A stretch of 64,000 bases of DNA from Microbulbifer variabilis (GCF_020524905.1 NZ_JAIVKI010000001.1:372001-436000), one strand, 5' to 3'; shown: positions 43,520 through 54,352, counted from the stretch's first letter. Made by a program: numbers and translations. The notes: generated by a model not told the origin, from the sequence alone.

Positions 43520-46500
43520 TTACTCCTGAAACAGTGACAGCCACTGTTCAGAATCCATGGTGATAGTCTTGCCATCTTTGCTATAGATGGCATCCGCCAG
43601 GGCCTGTTTGTGTGCCTGCATCTCGATAATTTTTTCTTCCACGGTATTTTCGCAGATAAATTTATACACAAAGACTGGTTTGTCCTGGCCTATTCGGTAT
43701 GCCCTGTCGGTTGCCTGGTTTTCCACCGCCGGATTCCACCAGGGATCGTAGTGTATGACGGTATCTGCGGCGGTAAGATTTAAACCCACACCGCCGGCTT
43801 TCAGGCTGATCAGAAATACGGGCACATCGCCATTCTGAAAAGCGTCAATGACCTCCTGGCGTTTGCGGGTTCTCCCTGTCAGCTTTACATAGTTAATCGA
43901 GTGTTTTTCCAGGGCGGTTTCGATTTTTCCCAGCATCTCGGTAAATTGGGAGAATAAAAGAATTTTGCGGCCTTCCTCCACCATTTCCGGGAGAATATCC
44001 ATCAGTGCTTCGAGCTTGGCCGACTGCTTAACATTTTTCGCTTTTTCCAGCTTAACCAGCCCTGGATCACAGCAAATTTGTCGCAGTTTCAGCAGGGCAT
44101 CCAGCATCTCAATATGAGAACGATTGAGCCCCTTTTTCTTCATTAGGTCTCTAACCCGCTTTTCCATTGTGGAGCGCACGGTTTCGTAGAGCGCGGCCTG
44201 GGCAGAATCAAGCGTAACGCGCTGAATAATCTCTGTTTTTGGCGGTAGTTCTGTGGCTACTTGCTGTTTGGTGCGGCGTAAAATAAATGGCGTGATCCTC
44301 TGATTTAGACCCTGCTGTTTACTCTCATTGGCCTGCTTCTCAATAGGGTTTCTATAAAGATTGTTAAATCTTTTCTGATTGTGCAAAAAACCGGGCATCA
44401 GGTAGTCAAATAATGCCCACAGCTCGCCCAGGTGATTCTCTAATGGTGTTCCGGTTAGGCAAACCTTGTGTTGTGCATTGATCATGCGGAGTAGTTGTGC
44501 CGCTTTGGACTTGGGATTTTTAATGACCTGAGCTTCATCGAGAACCAGTAGGTGGAAGTTATATTCCTTTAATATTTCGCTATCCCGCACAATAAGCGGG
44601 TAAGTGGTGATGACCAGATCCGATTCAGGGATTAATGAAAACTGCTCATGTCTGTCACTGCCATGTAGCAGCAGGGTTTTTAACGTGGGGGCGAAGCGTT
44701 GTGCTTCGTTGAGCCAGTTGCCGACTAAACTGGTGGGCACAACCACCAGCGCAGGGTTGGTCAGTCGGCGGCTTTCCTTCTCTTTGAGTATATGGGCCAA
44801 ACCCTGCAAGGTCTTGCCCAAGCCCATATCGTCGGCCAAGATGCCATTCATATTGAGTTTGCGCAGGTGTTGTAGCCATTCAAAACCCGTTTGCTGGTAA
44901 GGGCGCAACTGTGCCTTCAGGGCTCTGGGAGGCTTTACACTTTGTGGGCCCTTTTGCAGGTTTTTAGCCAGGACTTTTAGATCTTTATTTCCCTGCCAGG
45001 CTGAATCGGCATTAGGCAGCTCCGGTACCGCGAACTTGGGTACCTTAAAACTTTGGGATTCGCTGTCATACCACTCTTCTAAAACGGCATATAAGTTGCG
45101 GAACAGTGCATTGGGTAGACGGATATACTGGTCTGAGCCGAGAGGTACTAAAATATCTTCTTCATCGTCAGCCTCATACCCCCATTCCAAATATTGTAAT
45201 AGTAGTGGGCCCAGATGAATGGGCTGACCTTCAATATCAACAGTTGCACTAAGGGAAAACCAGTCATTGGTAGACTCTTCTGTTTGCCATCCCCAATCTT
45301 CAACCTCGTGTACTTTTAGAGAAAATTCATCTTCGAATTTGACTATCCAGCCCGCTTCTTCAAGTCTTGGAAGACCCTCATTGAGGAAGTCGTGCCAGCG
45401 CTCTATAGGCGTTTGATCGGTTTCACCATCATCGAAAAACAGAATGGGCTCACCGGCTTCATTAGCACCCAAACTCCACTGCCACTCCAAAAGATCTTTC
45501 AGTACAGCGGCTTCGTGATCGAAATCTCGCTCTACTCTATAAAGCTTGTCTTGTTGGGAGTAGACATTAGTTTCTGAGTGATTCTCTGCAAGAATCTCCT
45601 CTGCGCAGATTACAACTGGGCCATACTGAATATGAAAACTGGCGGTATGGAGACTTCCAATTCCTCCCGGAATGGGGATTGATTTAAGGATTAAGCCCGG
45701 CCGCAAAGCATCATTCACTTGTATAATAGGCAGTGATTTTGGTGTAGGTAAATGTTCACTGCCATAATAGTTATTAAGAAAGGTAATAGCATCGCCCATT
45801 TCTTTTTTAGAAATGGCGGGCATAGTTGTTAAGTCATTCAGAGCTTCTCCACCCACCGGGCTTATGATAGGACCAATGATGTTTTCTTGTGGTGAAAAAT
45901 AGCAAGGTGGTTCGGTGGGTATTAGTTTCCAGCCATCGGGAAGGTCAGGCACATCTAATTGCAACTGTGCGCTGTTCTTACTTTCTTCCCAGTTGAGCTC
46001 CAGTTTGACCGCTTCCCCCCAATGAATCGGGGTTAGAGAGTCGATATCGCTGAAGAAACGCCGACTGGTTAGTAAGTTTCTCAACAGAAGTCCACCTTCC
46101 TCTCCTGATATGGTTTTCCTGAAGAAAGACTGTGACAACAGTTGCTGGAGGCCAAAAATTTTTTGGTCAATTTTTGATGTGGCAAGGCTGCTGTTGATAT
46201 GGAAATACTCGCGCTGAGGCTTACCATAACCACCTTTTTTGAGCGGTCGGGCTGAATAGACATTAACCCTGGCATGTGCAGGGGAATATCGATCATCCCA
46301 ATCCAAGGTGTACAGCAGGTCTCGCAGTGATGGTGAATCCAGCACGAGTTCACGCTTTTTTCCTGTAATATTGTTCTGCCAATTCTCCCAGGTTGTACTA
46401 TTTGACACCTGCTTGGATGTTCTCTGGATTTCATTAACAGCTGCCATGAGTACAGCGGCTACATGTTTGCAGTTGTACCCCACCGGGCAGGAACATTCGC

Positions 46501-46720
46501 CATCAATTTCGAACCTCCGCAAAACAGGGTCTTCGATTATCTCTATATGTTGTTTGTAGTAACTGGCATAGGAACCGCTTACCCTCCCGGTGATGGTTCT
46601 GCCATCATAGGAAACATTAAATTCCTGGACTTTGCCATTTCGAAAGTAATCTTTTCCTCTAACTAAGCTATTACTAGGGAGTTGCTGGGAAATACTTCTA
46701 AAGTCTATAGGGATATTCAT
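43520..46720 (-). CDS. SWIM zinc-finger SNF2-family DNA helicase/ATPase
   Basis: This 1066-residue protein begins with a SWIM zinc finger (C76, C78, C84, H86 in CSCPVGYNCKH). A long middle region follows, then a SNF2 ATPase core: Walker A DDMGLGKT near residue 627, LVLDEAQ near 727, LTGTPLEN, and the C-terminal motif VI ATDRAYRIGQ near 1005. Bacterial SWI2/SNF2 proteins of this type (HepA/YwqA-like) remodel or clear DNA-bound complexes, and some act in phage defence. The HARE-HTH nuclease gene lies just downstream. A 14-bp palindrome (46741-46754) lies 20 bp before the start. Confidence 0.93.
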   Translation of the reverse strand: MNIPIDFRSISQQLPSNSLVRGKDYFRNGKVQEFNVSYDGRTITGRVSGSYASYYKQHIEIIEDPVLRRFEIDGECSCPVGYNCKHVAAVLMAAVNEIQRTSKQVSNSTTWENWQNNITGKKRELVLDSPSLRDLLYTLDWDDRYSPAHARVNVYSARPLKKGGYGKPQREYFHINSSLATSKIDQKIFGLQQLLSQSFFRKTISGEEGGLLLRNLLTSRRFFSDIDSLTPIHWGEAVKLELNWEESKNSAQLQLDVPDLPDGWKLIPTEPPCYFSPQENIIGPIISPVGGEALNDLTTMPAISKKEMGDAITFLNNYYGSEHLPTPKSLPIIQVNDALRPGLILKSIPIPGGIGSLHTASFHIQYGPVVICAEEILAENHSETNVYSQQDKLYRVERDFDHEAAVLKDLLEWQWSLGANEAGEPILFFDDGETDQTPIERWHDFLNEGLPRLEEAGWIVKFEDEFSLKVHEVEDWGWQTEESTNDWFSLSATVDIEGQPIHLGPLLLQYLEWGYEADDEEDILVPLGSDQYIRLPNALFRNLYAVLEEWYDSESQSFKVPKFAVPELPNADSAWQGNKDLKVLAKNLQKGPQSVKPPRALKAQLRPYQQTGFEWLQHLRKLNMNGILADDMGLGKTLQGLAHILKEKESRRLTNPALVVVPTSLVGNWLNEAQRFAPTLKTLLLHGSDRHEQFSLIPESDLVITTYPLIVRDSEILKEYNFHLLVLDEAQVIKNPKSKAAQLLRMINAQHKVCLTGTPLENHLGELWALFDYLMPGFLHNQKRFNNLYRNPIEKQANESKQQGLNQRITPFILRRTKQQVATELPPKTEIIQRVTLDSAQAALYETVRSTMEKRVRDLMKKKGLNRSHIEMLDALLKLRQICCDPGLVKLEKAKNVKQSAKLEALMDILPEMVEEGRKILLFSQFTEMLGKIETALEKHSINYVKLTGRTRKRQEVIDAFQNGDVPVFLISLKAGGVGLNLTAADTVIHYDPWWNPAVENQATDRAYRIGQDKPVFVYKFICENTVEEKIIEMQAHKQALADAIYSKDGKTITMDSEQWLSLFQE

Positions 46721-46740
46721 TTTCTTTGGAACAGCCTAAT

Positions 46741-46754
46741 ACTAGCCGGCTAGT
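46741..46754. promoter_or_regulatory. 14-bp perfect palindrome upstream of the SNF2 gene
   Basis: ACTAGCCGGCTAGT is self-complementary and lies 20 bp before the helicase start, between it and the DUF2339 stop. It is a possible operator or part of a weak terminator. Confidence 0.4.
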
Positions 46755-46870
46755 CAGCGGGGTTTGATGGGGTCGTCTGTGCAAATGGTACCTGCTTTTA
46801 AGTGGGCAGGTAAGCAATCGGAAGCTTGGAGATACCAAACTCCCGATATAAGGACCGGTTAACAGGCTGA

Positions 46871-49800
46871 CTATTGGGGCAACCTGTATCGGGATAAGAA
46901 CTTCTGGTACTGGAATGCCGCACCCAGCATACATAGCCCTACTAGCATACAGACCACAATCTTCTGTATCAGAGAAAAGTCCTGCATATCCCAAAACACA
47001 ATTTTAAGTGCGGCTGTGCCGTACAAAATAAGTGAAAGTTTGAGTAACCGCTGGGTATCTGGTTTCAGGGTCTGGAATAGTAGCAGTGTTGCATGTACCA
47101 CCAGGGCAAAAGATATTGCCGGCAGCCACATGGTTTCGAGTAACTGTGCCAGCAGAGCGATATAAAGCGGAATTGCTGTAAGGTGCAGCATCCATAGGTT
47201 AAACAGTCTACGATTGGGCCAAACAGCTCTATTGGCGAAGAAGCGCTGATAAACCAGCAACGAAGCAACTCCGAAGGCCACCAGATTATAAATCCCTATC
47301 ATTGGCGCTTTATTGGAATTGACGATTACTGCTGCAACTTGTAGCAAGGTAATAAACTCAAACAGACGCAGACTCAACATATAAAGCGGAGTCAACTGAT
47401 TGCGCAGTGGGGCTAGTTTTGGTTTAAAAACATACAGGCCGGCGAAGTATAGCTGGCAAAGTAAGAGGGCCAGAGTAAAGTCCCGGCTCAGCGCATAGCT
47501 AATAATAAACAGCGTTGCTGCGAGATAGTAAAAAGCCAAAGGAAAGAGTGGTTTGAGTGCACGGTGCAGGGTCAACTGCCAATCCTGGCCAACTGGCTTT
47601 CGCCGCAACCCTTGACCGATCCACAACAACGCAGCCAGTGATACTAACCCCGACAGCAGCCCACTCATAGCAAGGCCCTGCCAGTTGGCAAATTCCCGCA
47701 GGGCACAGCCGCTCACTGCTACAAAGCTTGCGCCTACAATTAAGATTCGCAGTTCCTGTTTTAATACTTCCAGCTTTAGGCATATATAAAGCCCCAGGGC
47801 GATAGCGCAAGATAACCAAATGGCAATGGGGAAGTAGTCGCTGGCTTTATAAATCACTGTTGGTAGGAAAAATATTGGCAACAAAGCGTAAAACAGCTTG
47901 CGCAAATTGAGTGCCAGGGAGAAGCCTGTGGATTGCATATCCAGGTGCTTATACAGAGCTGCAATCATCCACAAGCTGAGGAAGGCTTCTACACTAGCGA
48001 TCTTTCCATAAGGTATTTGATCGTAGAAATGTAAGTTACCTACAATCGATGCACTCGCCAGTAGTGGGACAAACAGCAGTAAGTAATGGCTGAGTCCCAA
48101 CCATTCACAAAATACTGAGCCAGTGCGCTGGCCGCGCCAGATCAAATAGCCCATCGGCAGAAGGGCAAGCAGCCACATGCCTTGGGGCCAGAGGATTCCG
48201 ACTGATAGTAGGAAGCTTGCGGATAAAAGCACCGCGAAAGCGTTATCTGCGATCGTGGCTAAACGGTGCTCTGCAGGAGTGATCCGGTTGGTACAGTTTC
48301 GCAACAGCCGGGTTAATGCGAAGGCGGCAGCACAGAGTGCCAGCCAGTTCCCCCAGCCAGCATCTGCGCTCAATGACAGTAATATTGGTGCGGGAACAAC
48401 GCCGCGAACTACCCAGGCCAGAGCCTGCCACAGCATGGTAAGGCCTGCGGCAGTAAGGGCGATGTAGCCCTCGCTTCTTACACTGATAAAACCAAAACGC
48501 GCACCGAGAAAAATCAGCAACAACCCTTCAAGGCACCAGACAATCCCCAGCAAAGCGGGGCTGCACAACGCCAGGATTGCCAAGCCCGCCAGCAAGCCAC
48601 CGTGTAGTAGAGCCATATTCTGTACAACGCGGGCGGAAACACTTGCGGCGCTGTAGCCAAACAGCCAGCGTGCATAAATACCCAGCCCCATCCAGGGGAG
48701 AAGGTTAAGCAGCCATACAATACCCAGCGCATTATTATTGGGGGCCAGGGACCAGCTGATGTGGATAAATAGCACCAGATTTGCGGCAATAATAACCAGG
48801 CGCTTTCGCTCCAGCCCTTTGGTTTCTATTAGTTCGGTGCGCAGTCCTCGCAAGGCATAGTGGGCAAAGCCATAAAAGAAACCGTGCAATATTAATAATG
48901 GCCCCCAGGTTGAGGCAGTCTTATCCAGGTTTGAGATCGAAAACTCAAACATGCCGGCACTCAGTGCCATAGTTACCATCGCAAGCTGTGGCCAGCGTAT
49001 CTGCCTGGATAAATGCAGCATGGCGAGGGCGAGTGCCAATAAATAGCTGAGATAAACCAGTGCGGATGGATCAAAATGATTCGCCACCAAAGGCATGCTG
49101 GCACCGCCCAGCAGAGTCACCATAGACACCACTCGTGTCTCAAATAACAGGGCGAGTAAGTAGGAGAGGCCTGTTGTCACTACCAACAGGCCGACTCCTA
49201 TGGGGATAGGTACCAACTGGTAATAGGGCCCAGCAAAGTACCCACACAGATAGAGAAGAATTACCCCGAGTGCTATTAGCCCGGAGCCGTAGTCGGCCAT
49301 ATGAGGCATACGCCGGCTGAAAGTCACACCGCCAAAGGTTGTTGTAGCTGCGACCAGAAAGCCCAGCGTAACCTTTCCAACTGGACCCAAATAGTTGTTA
49401 AAAGAGAACTGCAGCAAATAAGCGAAACCAAACACCAGAGCCAATATGCCGGCTGCGGTCATAAAGAATACCGGAGCCTTACCCTGACGCTGGTAATGGC
49501 GATAAAAGCCCAAAAGGGGCTCCCACACGCGGTTGAGTGGTTCCAGGGCTGGTTCTACTAGGTGGGCCAATCCTTCCTGCAACCATGGGCTGGCTGCTGA
49601 CGATTTAGCGGATCTTGGAGGGGGAGATTCAAGCTCGGGCTCTGCCGTTGTATAGACTATGGTAGCTGGCTGAGCCTGCTCTATGGCTTTGCGGTGTTCG
49701 GGATGTATGCCTATCAGAAGAGCCAACTCATCCTCTAACTCAGCAGTGCCCTCTGCTAGAGCTTCTTTTCTTTCTGTATTGGACTGCCGAAGTTGTGTCT

Positions 49801-49900
49801 CGAGGGCCGACAGCCGTCGCTCGAAGGTCTCCAGTCGGCGTCGATTGTCCCTCTCCAGCAGGGCTAGCTCTGCTCGGAGTGATAGCAGTTCACTTTCCAT
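46871..49900 (-). CDS. DUF2339 large polytopic membrane protein
   Basis: This 1009-residue protein starts with a coiled coil (about residues 1-60), a proline-rich linker and an amphipathic helix (GLAHLVEPALEPLNRVWEPL). More than twenty hydrophobic segments follow from residue 145 on. GKAPVFFMTAAGILALVFGFAYLL (core) and DYGSGLIALGVILLYL are typical of DUF2339. The family is of unknown function and is often linked to envelope processes. The next gene downstream is DUF4166 on the opposite side of its start (76 bp upstream of it, same strand), so a two- or three-gene unit is possible. Confidence 0.85.
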   Translation of the reverse strand: MESELLSLRAELALLERDNRRRLETFERRLSALETQLRQSNTERKEALAEGTAELEDELALLIGIHPEHRKAIEQAQPATIVYTTAEPELESPPPRSAKSSAASPWLQEGLAHLVEPALEPLNRVWEPLLGFYRHYQRQGKAPVFFMTAAGILALVFGFAYLLQFSFNNYLGPVGKVTLGFLVAATTTFGGVTFSRRMPHMADYGSGLIALGVILLYLCGYFAGPYYQLVPIPIGVGLLVVTTGLSYLLALLFETRVVSMVTLLGGASMPLVANHFDPSALVYLSYLLALALAMLHLSRQIRWPQLAMVTMALSAGMFEFSISNLDKTASTWGPLLILHGFFYGFAHYALRGLRTELIETKGLERKRLVIIAANLVLFIHISWSLAPNNNALGIVWLLNLLPWMGLGIYARWLFGYSAASVSARVVQNMALLHGGLLAGLAILALCSPALLGIVWCLEGLLLIFLGARFGFISVRSEGYIALTAAGLTMLWQALAWVVRGVVPAPILLSLSADAGWGNWLALCAAAFALTRLLRNCTNRITPAEHRLATIADNAFAVLLSASFLLSVGILWPQGMWLLALLPMGYLIWRGQRTGSVFCEWLGLSHYLLLFVPLLASASIVGNLHFYDQIPYGKIASVEAFLSLWMIAALYKHLDMQSTGFSLALNLRKLFYALLPIFFLPTVIYKASDYFPIAIWLSCAIALGLYICLKLEVLKQELRILIVGASFVAVSGCALREFANWQGLAMSGLLSGLVSLAALLWIGQGLRRKPVGQDWQLTLHRALKPLFPLAFYYLAATLFIISYALSRDFTLALLLCQLYFAGLYVFKPKLAPLRNQLTPLYMLSLRLFEFITLLQVAAVIVNSNKAPMIGIYNLVAFGVASLLVYQRFFANRAVWPNRRLFNLWMLHLTAIPLYIALLAQLLETMWLPAISFALVVHATLLLFQTLKPDTQRLLKLSLILYGTAALKIVFWDMQDFSLIQKIVVCMLVGLCMLGAAFQYQKFLSRYRLPQ

Positions 49901-49975
49901 AACTTGCTCTTGTCGTTTTGATCGAGACTATCCTGTGCCTTTTCCTACGGCAAGTGCATGGTTAACCGCACGGGT

Positions 49976-50539
49976 CTACCCGATCACTTTTTCACCATCC
50001 TCATTCAAAGTGCCTGAGTAACCAAAGATAAAACCCAGCACAGGTAAGGAGATTTTCACCTCAAACTGGTAGAGCCCATTCACAACTGCTTTTCCAGCAG
50101 AAACCTTTGGCCAGAATATTGTTGGAATTGGGAGTCGAAAAAGTGACACAGAACGCTGCAGCCATTGCCAGTTGCCACCTTCAGTGGAAACACCAAGCTG
50201 TATTTTGATTGGGCCAGTGGACTCAACCCAGTAACCACCTTGACGATAAGTTTTTACTGGGTGAAATTCTGAGGTAACGGTATGGGTGTAGGCGAAAGTG
50301 CGAGACCAGATCAATGCTTTGGAAGAATGGTGGATTTCCACAGAGAAAGGCACCTTGCCAGCCCTTGTGGGAGCCCCCAATTTGCGAACCATGCGCCGGC
50401 TAATCCAGCCGACAACACCGTAACCAAAGTGAATATCCACCTCGTCATTGAGCCTAGCACCCTGTGTATGTAGCTTTTGCAACAGCGGATTCAGCTTGCC
50501 GAAATCCGGTCCGAACCAGTCGAGAACCGCATTTTTCAT
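49976..50539 (-). CDS. DUF4166 domain-containing protein
   Basis: The start ATG 50539 has AGGG eight bases upstream; the frame extends to 50554. The 187-residue protein carries the DUF4166 pattern: FGPDFGKLNPLLQKLH, GYGVVGWISRRMVR, VPFSVEIHHS, FRLPIPTIFWPKVSAGK and the C-terminal GFIFGYSGTLNE. Function is unknown; members are often fused or adjacent to saccharopine-dehydrogenase-like or membrane proteins. It lies between a small lipoprotein gene and DUF2339 on the same strand. Confidence 0.8.
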   Translation of the reverse strand: MKNAVLDWFGPDFGKLNPLLQKLHTQGARLNDEVDIHFGYGVVGWISRRMVRKLGAPTRAGKVPFSVEIHHSSKALIWSRTFAYTHTVTSEFHPVKTYRQGGYWVESTGPIKIQLGVSTEGGNWQWLQRSVSLFRLPIPTIFWPKVSAGKAVVNGLYQFEVKISLPVLGFIFGYSGTLNEDGEKVIG

Positions 50540-50589
50540 TGGACACACCCTCAAAAAATCAAAGGGGGTTCCTCAGTATACAGCCGTGC

Positions 50590-50949
50590 TTAAGCCTTAG
50601 GGCGCACCACCGCCTGTATTGAACAGTGGATGGTTTTATCTCCATCCTGTACTAGAACCTCTGAAGACTCAGAGATTACCTGGGATACAACCAGGTTTGA
50701 GACACTAACCACCTCCATCAGCTCTTCCTTACAGCCAGCAATATTGGCCGCATTAGAGATGGCCGAATCATAACTGGTTCTGTGGGAGAAGCCTCTCTCC
50801 TCCTCACCACGGCGGCTTCGTTGAATACTTTGGTAGGCATCTTTGCCTGCATCCACGGTATCGCCAATAACCCGGCCTGGTTTCACTTCGAGCTTCATGC
50901 AGGATGTAGTGGCAAGAGCAATGGTGAGAATAGTGAGAATTTTTTTCAT
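50590..50949 (-). CDS. Small hypothetical lipoprotein
   Basis: This 119-residue protein has a type II signal peptide (lipobox LATTSC, Cys17) and is followed by MKLEVKPG, so outer-membrane sorting is likely. The mature part is polar and contains two further cysteines (IAGCKEE, TIHCSI) that could pair. No family was recognised. It precedes the DUF4166 gene by 50 bp on the same strand and may be co-transcribed. Confidence 0.65.
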   Translation of the reverse strand: MKKILTILTIALATTSCMKLEVKPGRVIGDTVDAGKDAYQSIQRSRRGEEERGFSHRTSYDSAISNAANIAGCKEELMEVVSVSNLVVSQVISESSEVLVQDGDKTIHCSIQAVVRPKA

Positions 50950-51327
50950 TTAACGACCTGAATTTATTTGAAATAACAACTGTTGCGGGGGCGTAGGATA
51001 TCGTGGCTCCGCTAAATATCCCGCGGGATCTTATAGGGATACACGAAGTAATCAAGTGGGCAATTGAGTATGCCGAGTGGCAATTTCTCAAGAGAGATGT
51101 TAACAGGCGACTGCGTATTTATAAGTTCAGCAGCTGTTCTATGACAAGAATAAATGACCTTGCAGAATCCTATTTCATCGTGCCTGAGTATAAATCAATC
51201 AAAATAGTACACATTGTGAAGAAGTAAAACTAAAAATTTCTCAAAATTATAGATTGTTTGTTAAAGTCGCCGCCCTGGCGTTACGCGCATAAAAAATTTT
51301 AAAAGCTATTCTTGGGGGCACTAATTA
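50950..51327. other. Intergenic region between the small lipoprotein and the cadherin lipoprotein
   Basis: This is a divergent promoter region. It contains a 12-bp palindrome ATCCCGCGGGAT (51018-51029) and an AT-rich stretch before 51328. A 74-codon GTG-initiated frame at 51003-51227 has no ribosome site or recognisable domain and is not called. Confidence 0.45.
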
Positions 51328-54186
51328 ATGAGCAGTTTTAAGAGAGCTCTTTGTCTTAGTTCTATTATCGTAATTTCCGCCTGTAGCGGAGGGGGCGGAG
51401 GGGGCGGAGGTGGTGGTTCAAACGATGACAATTCGGATAGTTCATCCAATAGTTCATCCAATAGTGCGCCCGAGTTCGTCTCTACAACAGAAGTCACCTT
51501 CGAGGAAAATAGTTCCGGCACCCTACTTACACTATCTGCTAGTGACGCCGATGGAGACAGCATAAGTTACAGTATTAGCGGTGGCGAAGATCAGACCCGC
51601 TTTTTAATTGATAATGGTAACCAGCTACGCTTCGTTTTTGCACCGGATTTCGAGAATCCTGCGGACGCAGATGGAGACAATGACTACCGGGTAACGGTCG
51701 AGGCCAGCGATGGCAACGGCGGTCAATCAAGCCAGGAAATTGTAATAACCGTTGTTGATGTTAACGATGGCGCTCCCGGGTTTTCTTCCGCAACTGAAAT
51801 CACGGTCCAGGAAGGTGTGAGCGATATTTTTTATACCGCTACGGCCGAGGACCCAGATAGAGACGAGATCACATATTCCTTAAGCGGCGGCACCGATGCT
51901 GCACTGTTCTCTATTGAATCAGCTAGCGGAGAACTTCGCTTTAACGCTGCCCCAGATTTTGAGTCACCTACGGATAGTGATGGGGATAACATTTATCAGC
52001 TGTCAATTAGTGCCACCGACAGCGAAGGGCTCGCGAACTAGCTTTCGTTGCAGGTCACTGTAACTAATCTACCGACACCTTCGGCTCGCATCATTTTCCC
52101 GACCGGTGGTGCCAATATGGGTGGGAAGCTTTCCAGCATAGCACTCTCTGCCCGAGTCCTTGATTTGGAAAGTGGTGAAAGTGCCTCCAGGCAACTGGCC
52201 AGCATCACTATCGGTAGCCAATCACCGACTGAGGACGCCAATAGCCCATCAGTCTGGTATCTCGATAGTGCGATTAACGAAGGTAGCGATGCCTACACCC
52301 TCTCCACCCAGTTCGTTACTGGCGAAATAATTGAGGATTCACTCTCACTAAAGAACGAGCAGTTAATAGCGCGACCAGTGGGTGTGACCTACGACAACTT
52401 GCTTGGAAGCAGTTATTTTGCTGACAGTGGTACGGAAACGATATTTGAGGTAGGCACAGACGGTTCTCGTCGGGTGGTTTCAGGACCATCGGTTGGCTCT
52501 GGTCCAGCACTGGGGTTGATTGATATGGAACAAAACTTTCCAGAAGTACGCAGCAATTCTGCCGATGATTACTTTGTCGTATTAAATAGGGACGGGAGTG
52601 TCTACTCCGTCCAGCGCAGCACCGGTGACCGTACGCAATTGACCACTTGGCCTCAGCCAATTCCTGAGATTTTCGCAGGCTTCAAAAGGCTGACACTGAC
52701 GAGTTCTGGGGGTGAAGCTTACGTAGCAAGAACAGTCGAAAAGTTCGGGAGTAATGAAACTTATGGTGAGATTATTAAATTTGATCTGTTGAGCGGTGAT
52801 CACTCCGTGATATCCAGCTCCAGTTCAACATCCCCGGTGGGTGCTGGCCCTCACATGCTATCTTCGTTTGGCATCGCATTAGATGAGGCGAACCGGCAGC
52901 TTTACGTGGGTGATATAGCTTATGATTCTATTTTCAAGGTAGACATTGCTAACGGCGATAGGACAATAATAAGCGGTAATTGTATCGGTAGTGGCGAACC
53001 CGCATCGCCAACGGATTTGATCGTCGATGTTGACAGCGGTCAAATTTATGTCGCTGCTGTCGACAATGTCCTGCAAGTGGACATAGCAACCGGTAATCGA
53101 TCAGTTGTAACCAGCAAAACTAAGGGAGAAGGATTGCAGCTTGAATACTCCAGATCAATTAGCCGAGGTGCCGATAGTGATCATCTGCTGGTATCTGGAT
53201 GTCTCAACGATCCGATGATTATGTCTGTCGATATCAGTACCGGTGATCGAACAGAAATTTCCTCCAACCATGTCGGTATGGGACCCCGATACAAATGGGA
53301 CAGTATGAGTTATAGCCGTTCGACAGACCGGTTATTGGTGATATCCGAAGGCGGAGGTTCAGCCCTGGGAGAAGGTGGTAGCGTAGCTGCGGAAATTGAC
53401 TTGCAGAATGGCAACCGTGCAGTAGTGTCTCACTTTGATTTGAAAGATTCGCCGCGCGTTGTAGCGTCCACAATTGTCCCCGGTGATTCGGATGATCACG
53501 TCTATATGTTCGATGAATACTCCGATCGATTGCTCAAACTTGATCTAGAAAGTGGCGAAATCGAGGTAATCTCTGCCGCCGATATTGGTGAGGGCCCCGA
53601 GTTCTTCGGTCTCGTAGAAGCTATGGAGCTGGATGCCACCGACAATCGTATGGTTTTGTTACAGCGCTCGGGGCTGATGAGTGTCAACCTTGAAAATGGC
53701 GACAGGGAAGTTATCTTCGATAATCACACAGGTTCCGCGCCTTACTTTGACTCTGTTGATGGCTTAGCGTTGGACCTTGCCAATAATCGTGTGTTCGTCA
53801 GCGATTCTGGTACCGGTGGCATCTGGCAAGTGAACCTAACTACTGGTAACAGGAGAACTTTTGCCTCGTCAGTTCATGGTGGCAGTAATAATCAGATCCC
53901 TACTGATGTTGCCTTGGATAGAATTGGCAATCAGCTTTTAGTGGGGACCGAAAGCGGAAATCTGGTAGCCATTAATCTAGATAGCTTTTCACAATCAATC
54001 CTGACTAGTGGTAGGGACTGTGATACCGATTGCCGTGGTGGCGGTATTGCGGTGGCGAGCCTAGACTCCCTTGCTGTTGACGCCGAAGGCCGTCGACTCT
54101 TTGCTTATGACAATGGAATGTTTGGTATTAAGGGAGTCGTAGTTATCGACTTGCGCTCCGGTCAACGCGCGTTGGCTTCCAAATAA
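51328..54186 (+). pseudogene. Cadherin-domain/beta-propeller lipoprotein interrupted by an in-frame TAG
   Basis: The first 237 codons encode a lipobox (ISAC, Cys20), a run of ten glycines, a Ser/Asn linker and two cadherin-like repeats with DxDGD calcium motifs. TAG at 52039-52041 then interrupts the second repeat. The same frame resumes at once with LSLQVTVTNLPTPS, which completes that repeat, and runs 712 codons as a propeller-like region with about eleven units of the form D-x-x-(T/S)-G-(D/N)-R-x-x-(I/V)-S. Restored, it would be a surface lipoprotein of about 952 residues. The truncated product keeps only the lipid anchor and about one and a half cadherin repeats. Confidence 0.8.
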
Positions 54187-54195
54187 TAATTTACT

Positions 54196-54217
54196 GGGCC
54201 CCGACTCAAAGGGGCCC
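54196..54217 (+). terminator. Hairpin after the cadherin/propeller gene
   Basis: GGGCCCC pairs with GGGGCCC around an 8-nt loop, 10 bp after the stop. There is no U-tract; it is a probable 3'-end structure. Confidence 0.5.
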
Positions 54218-54326
54218 GATATCTCGATACGGAAATGCTCGGGCTCTAAACTGATCGCTGGGAGTAAAGTGTGGCTCTTGATCAGTGTTGTAAGCCCTAT
54301 TTGGATGGTGAATTGTCTATGGAAGC

Positions 54327-54352
54327 AGCGCTAGAGGAATTTCTCTAGCGCT
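54327..54352. terminator. Perfect 10-bp hairpin between convergent genes
   Basis: AGCGCTAGAG and CTCTAGCGCT enclose GAATTT. It lies in the gap between the cadherin gene and the convergent CadC-like gene and could act on both strands, although neither side has a clear U-tract. Confidence 0.5.

Noticed and set aside
51003..51227. 74-codon GTG-initiated frame before the cadherin gene
   Set aside because: No Shine-Dalgarno, no domain, and part of a divergent promoter region.
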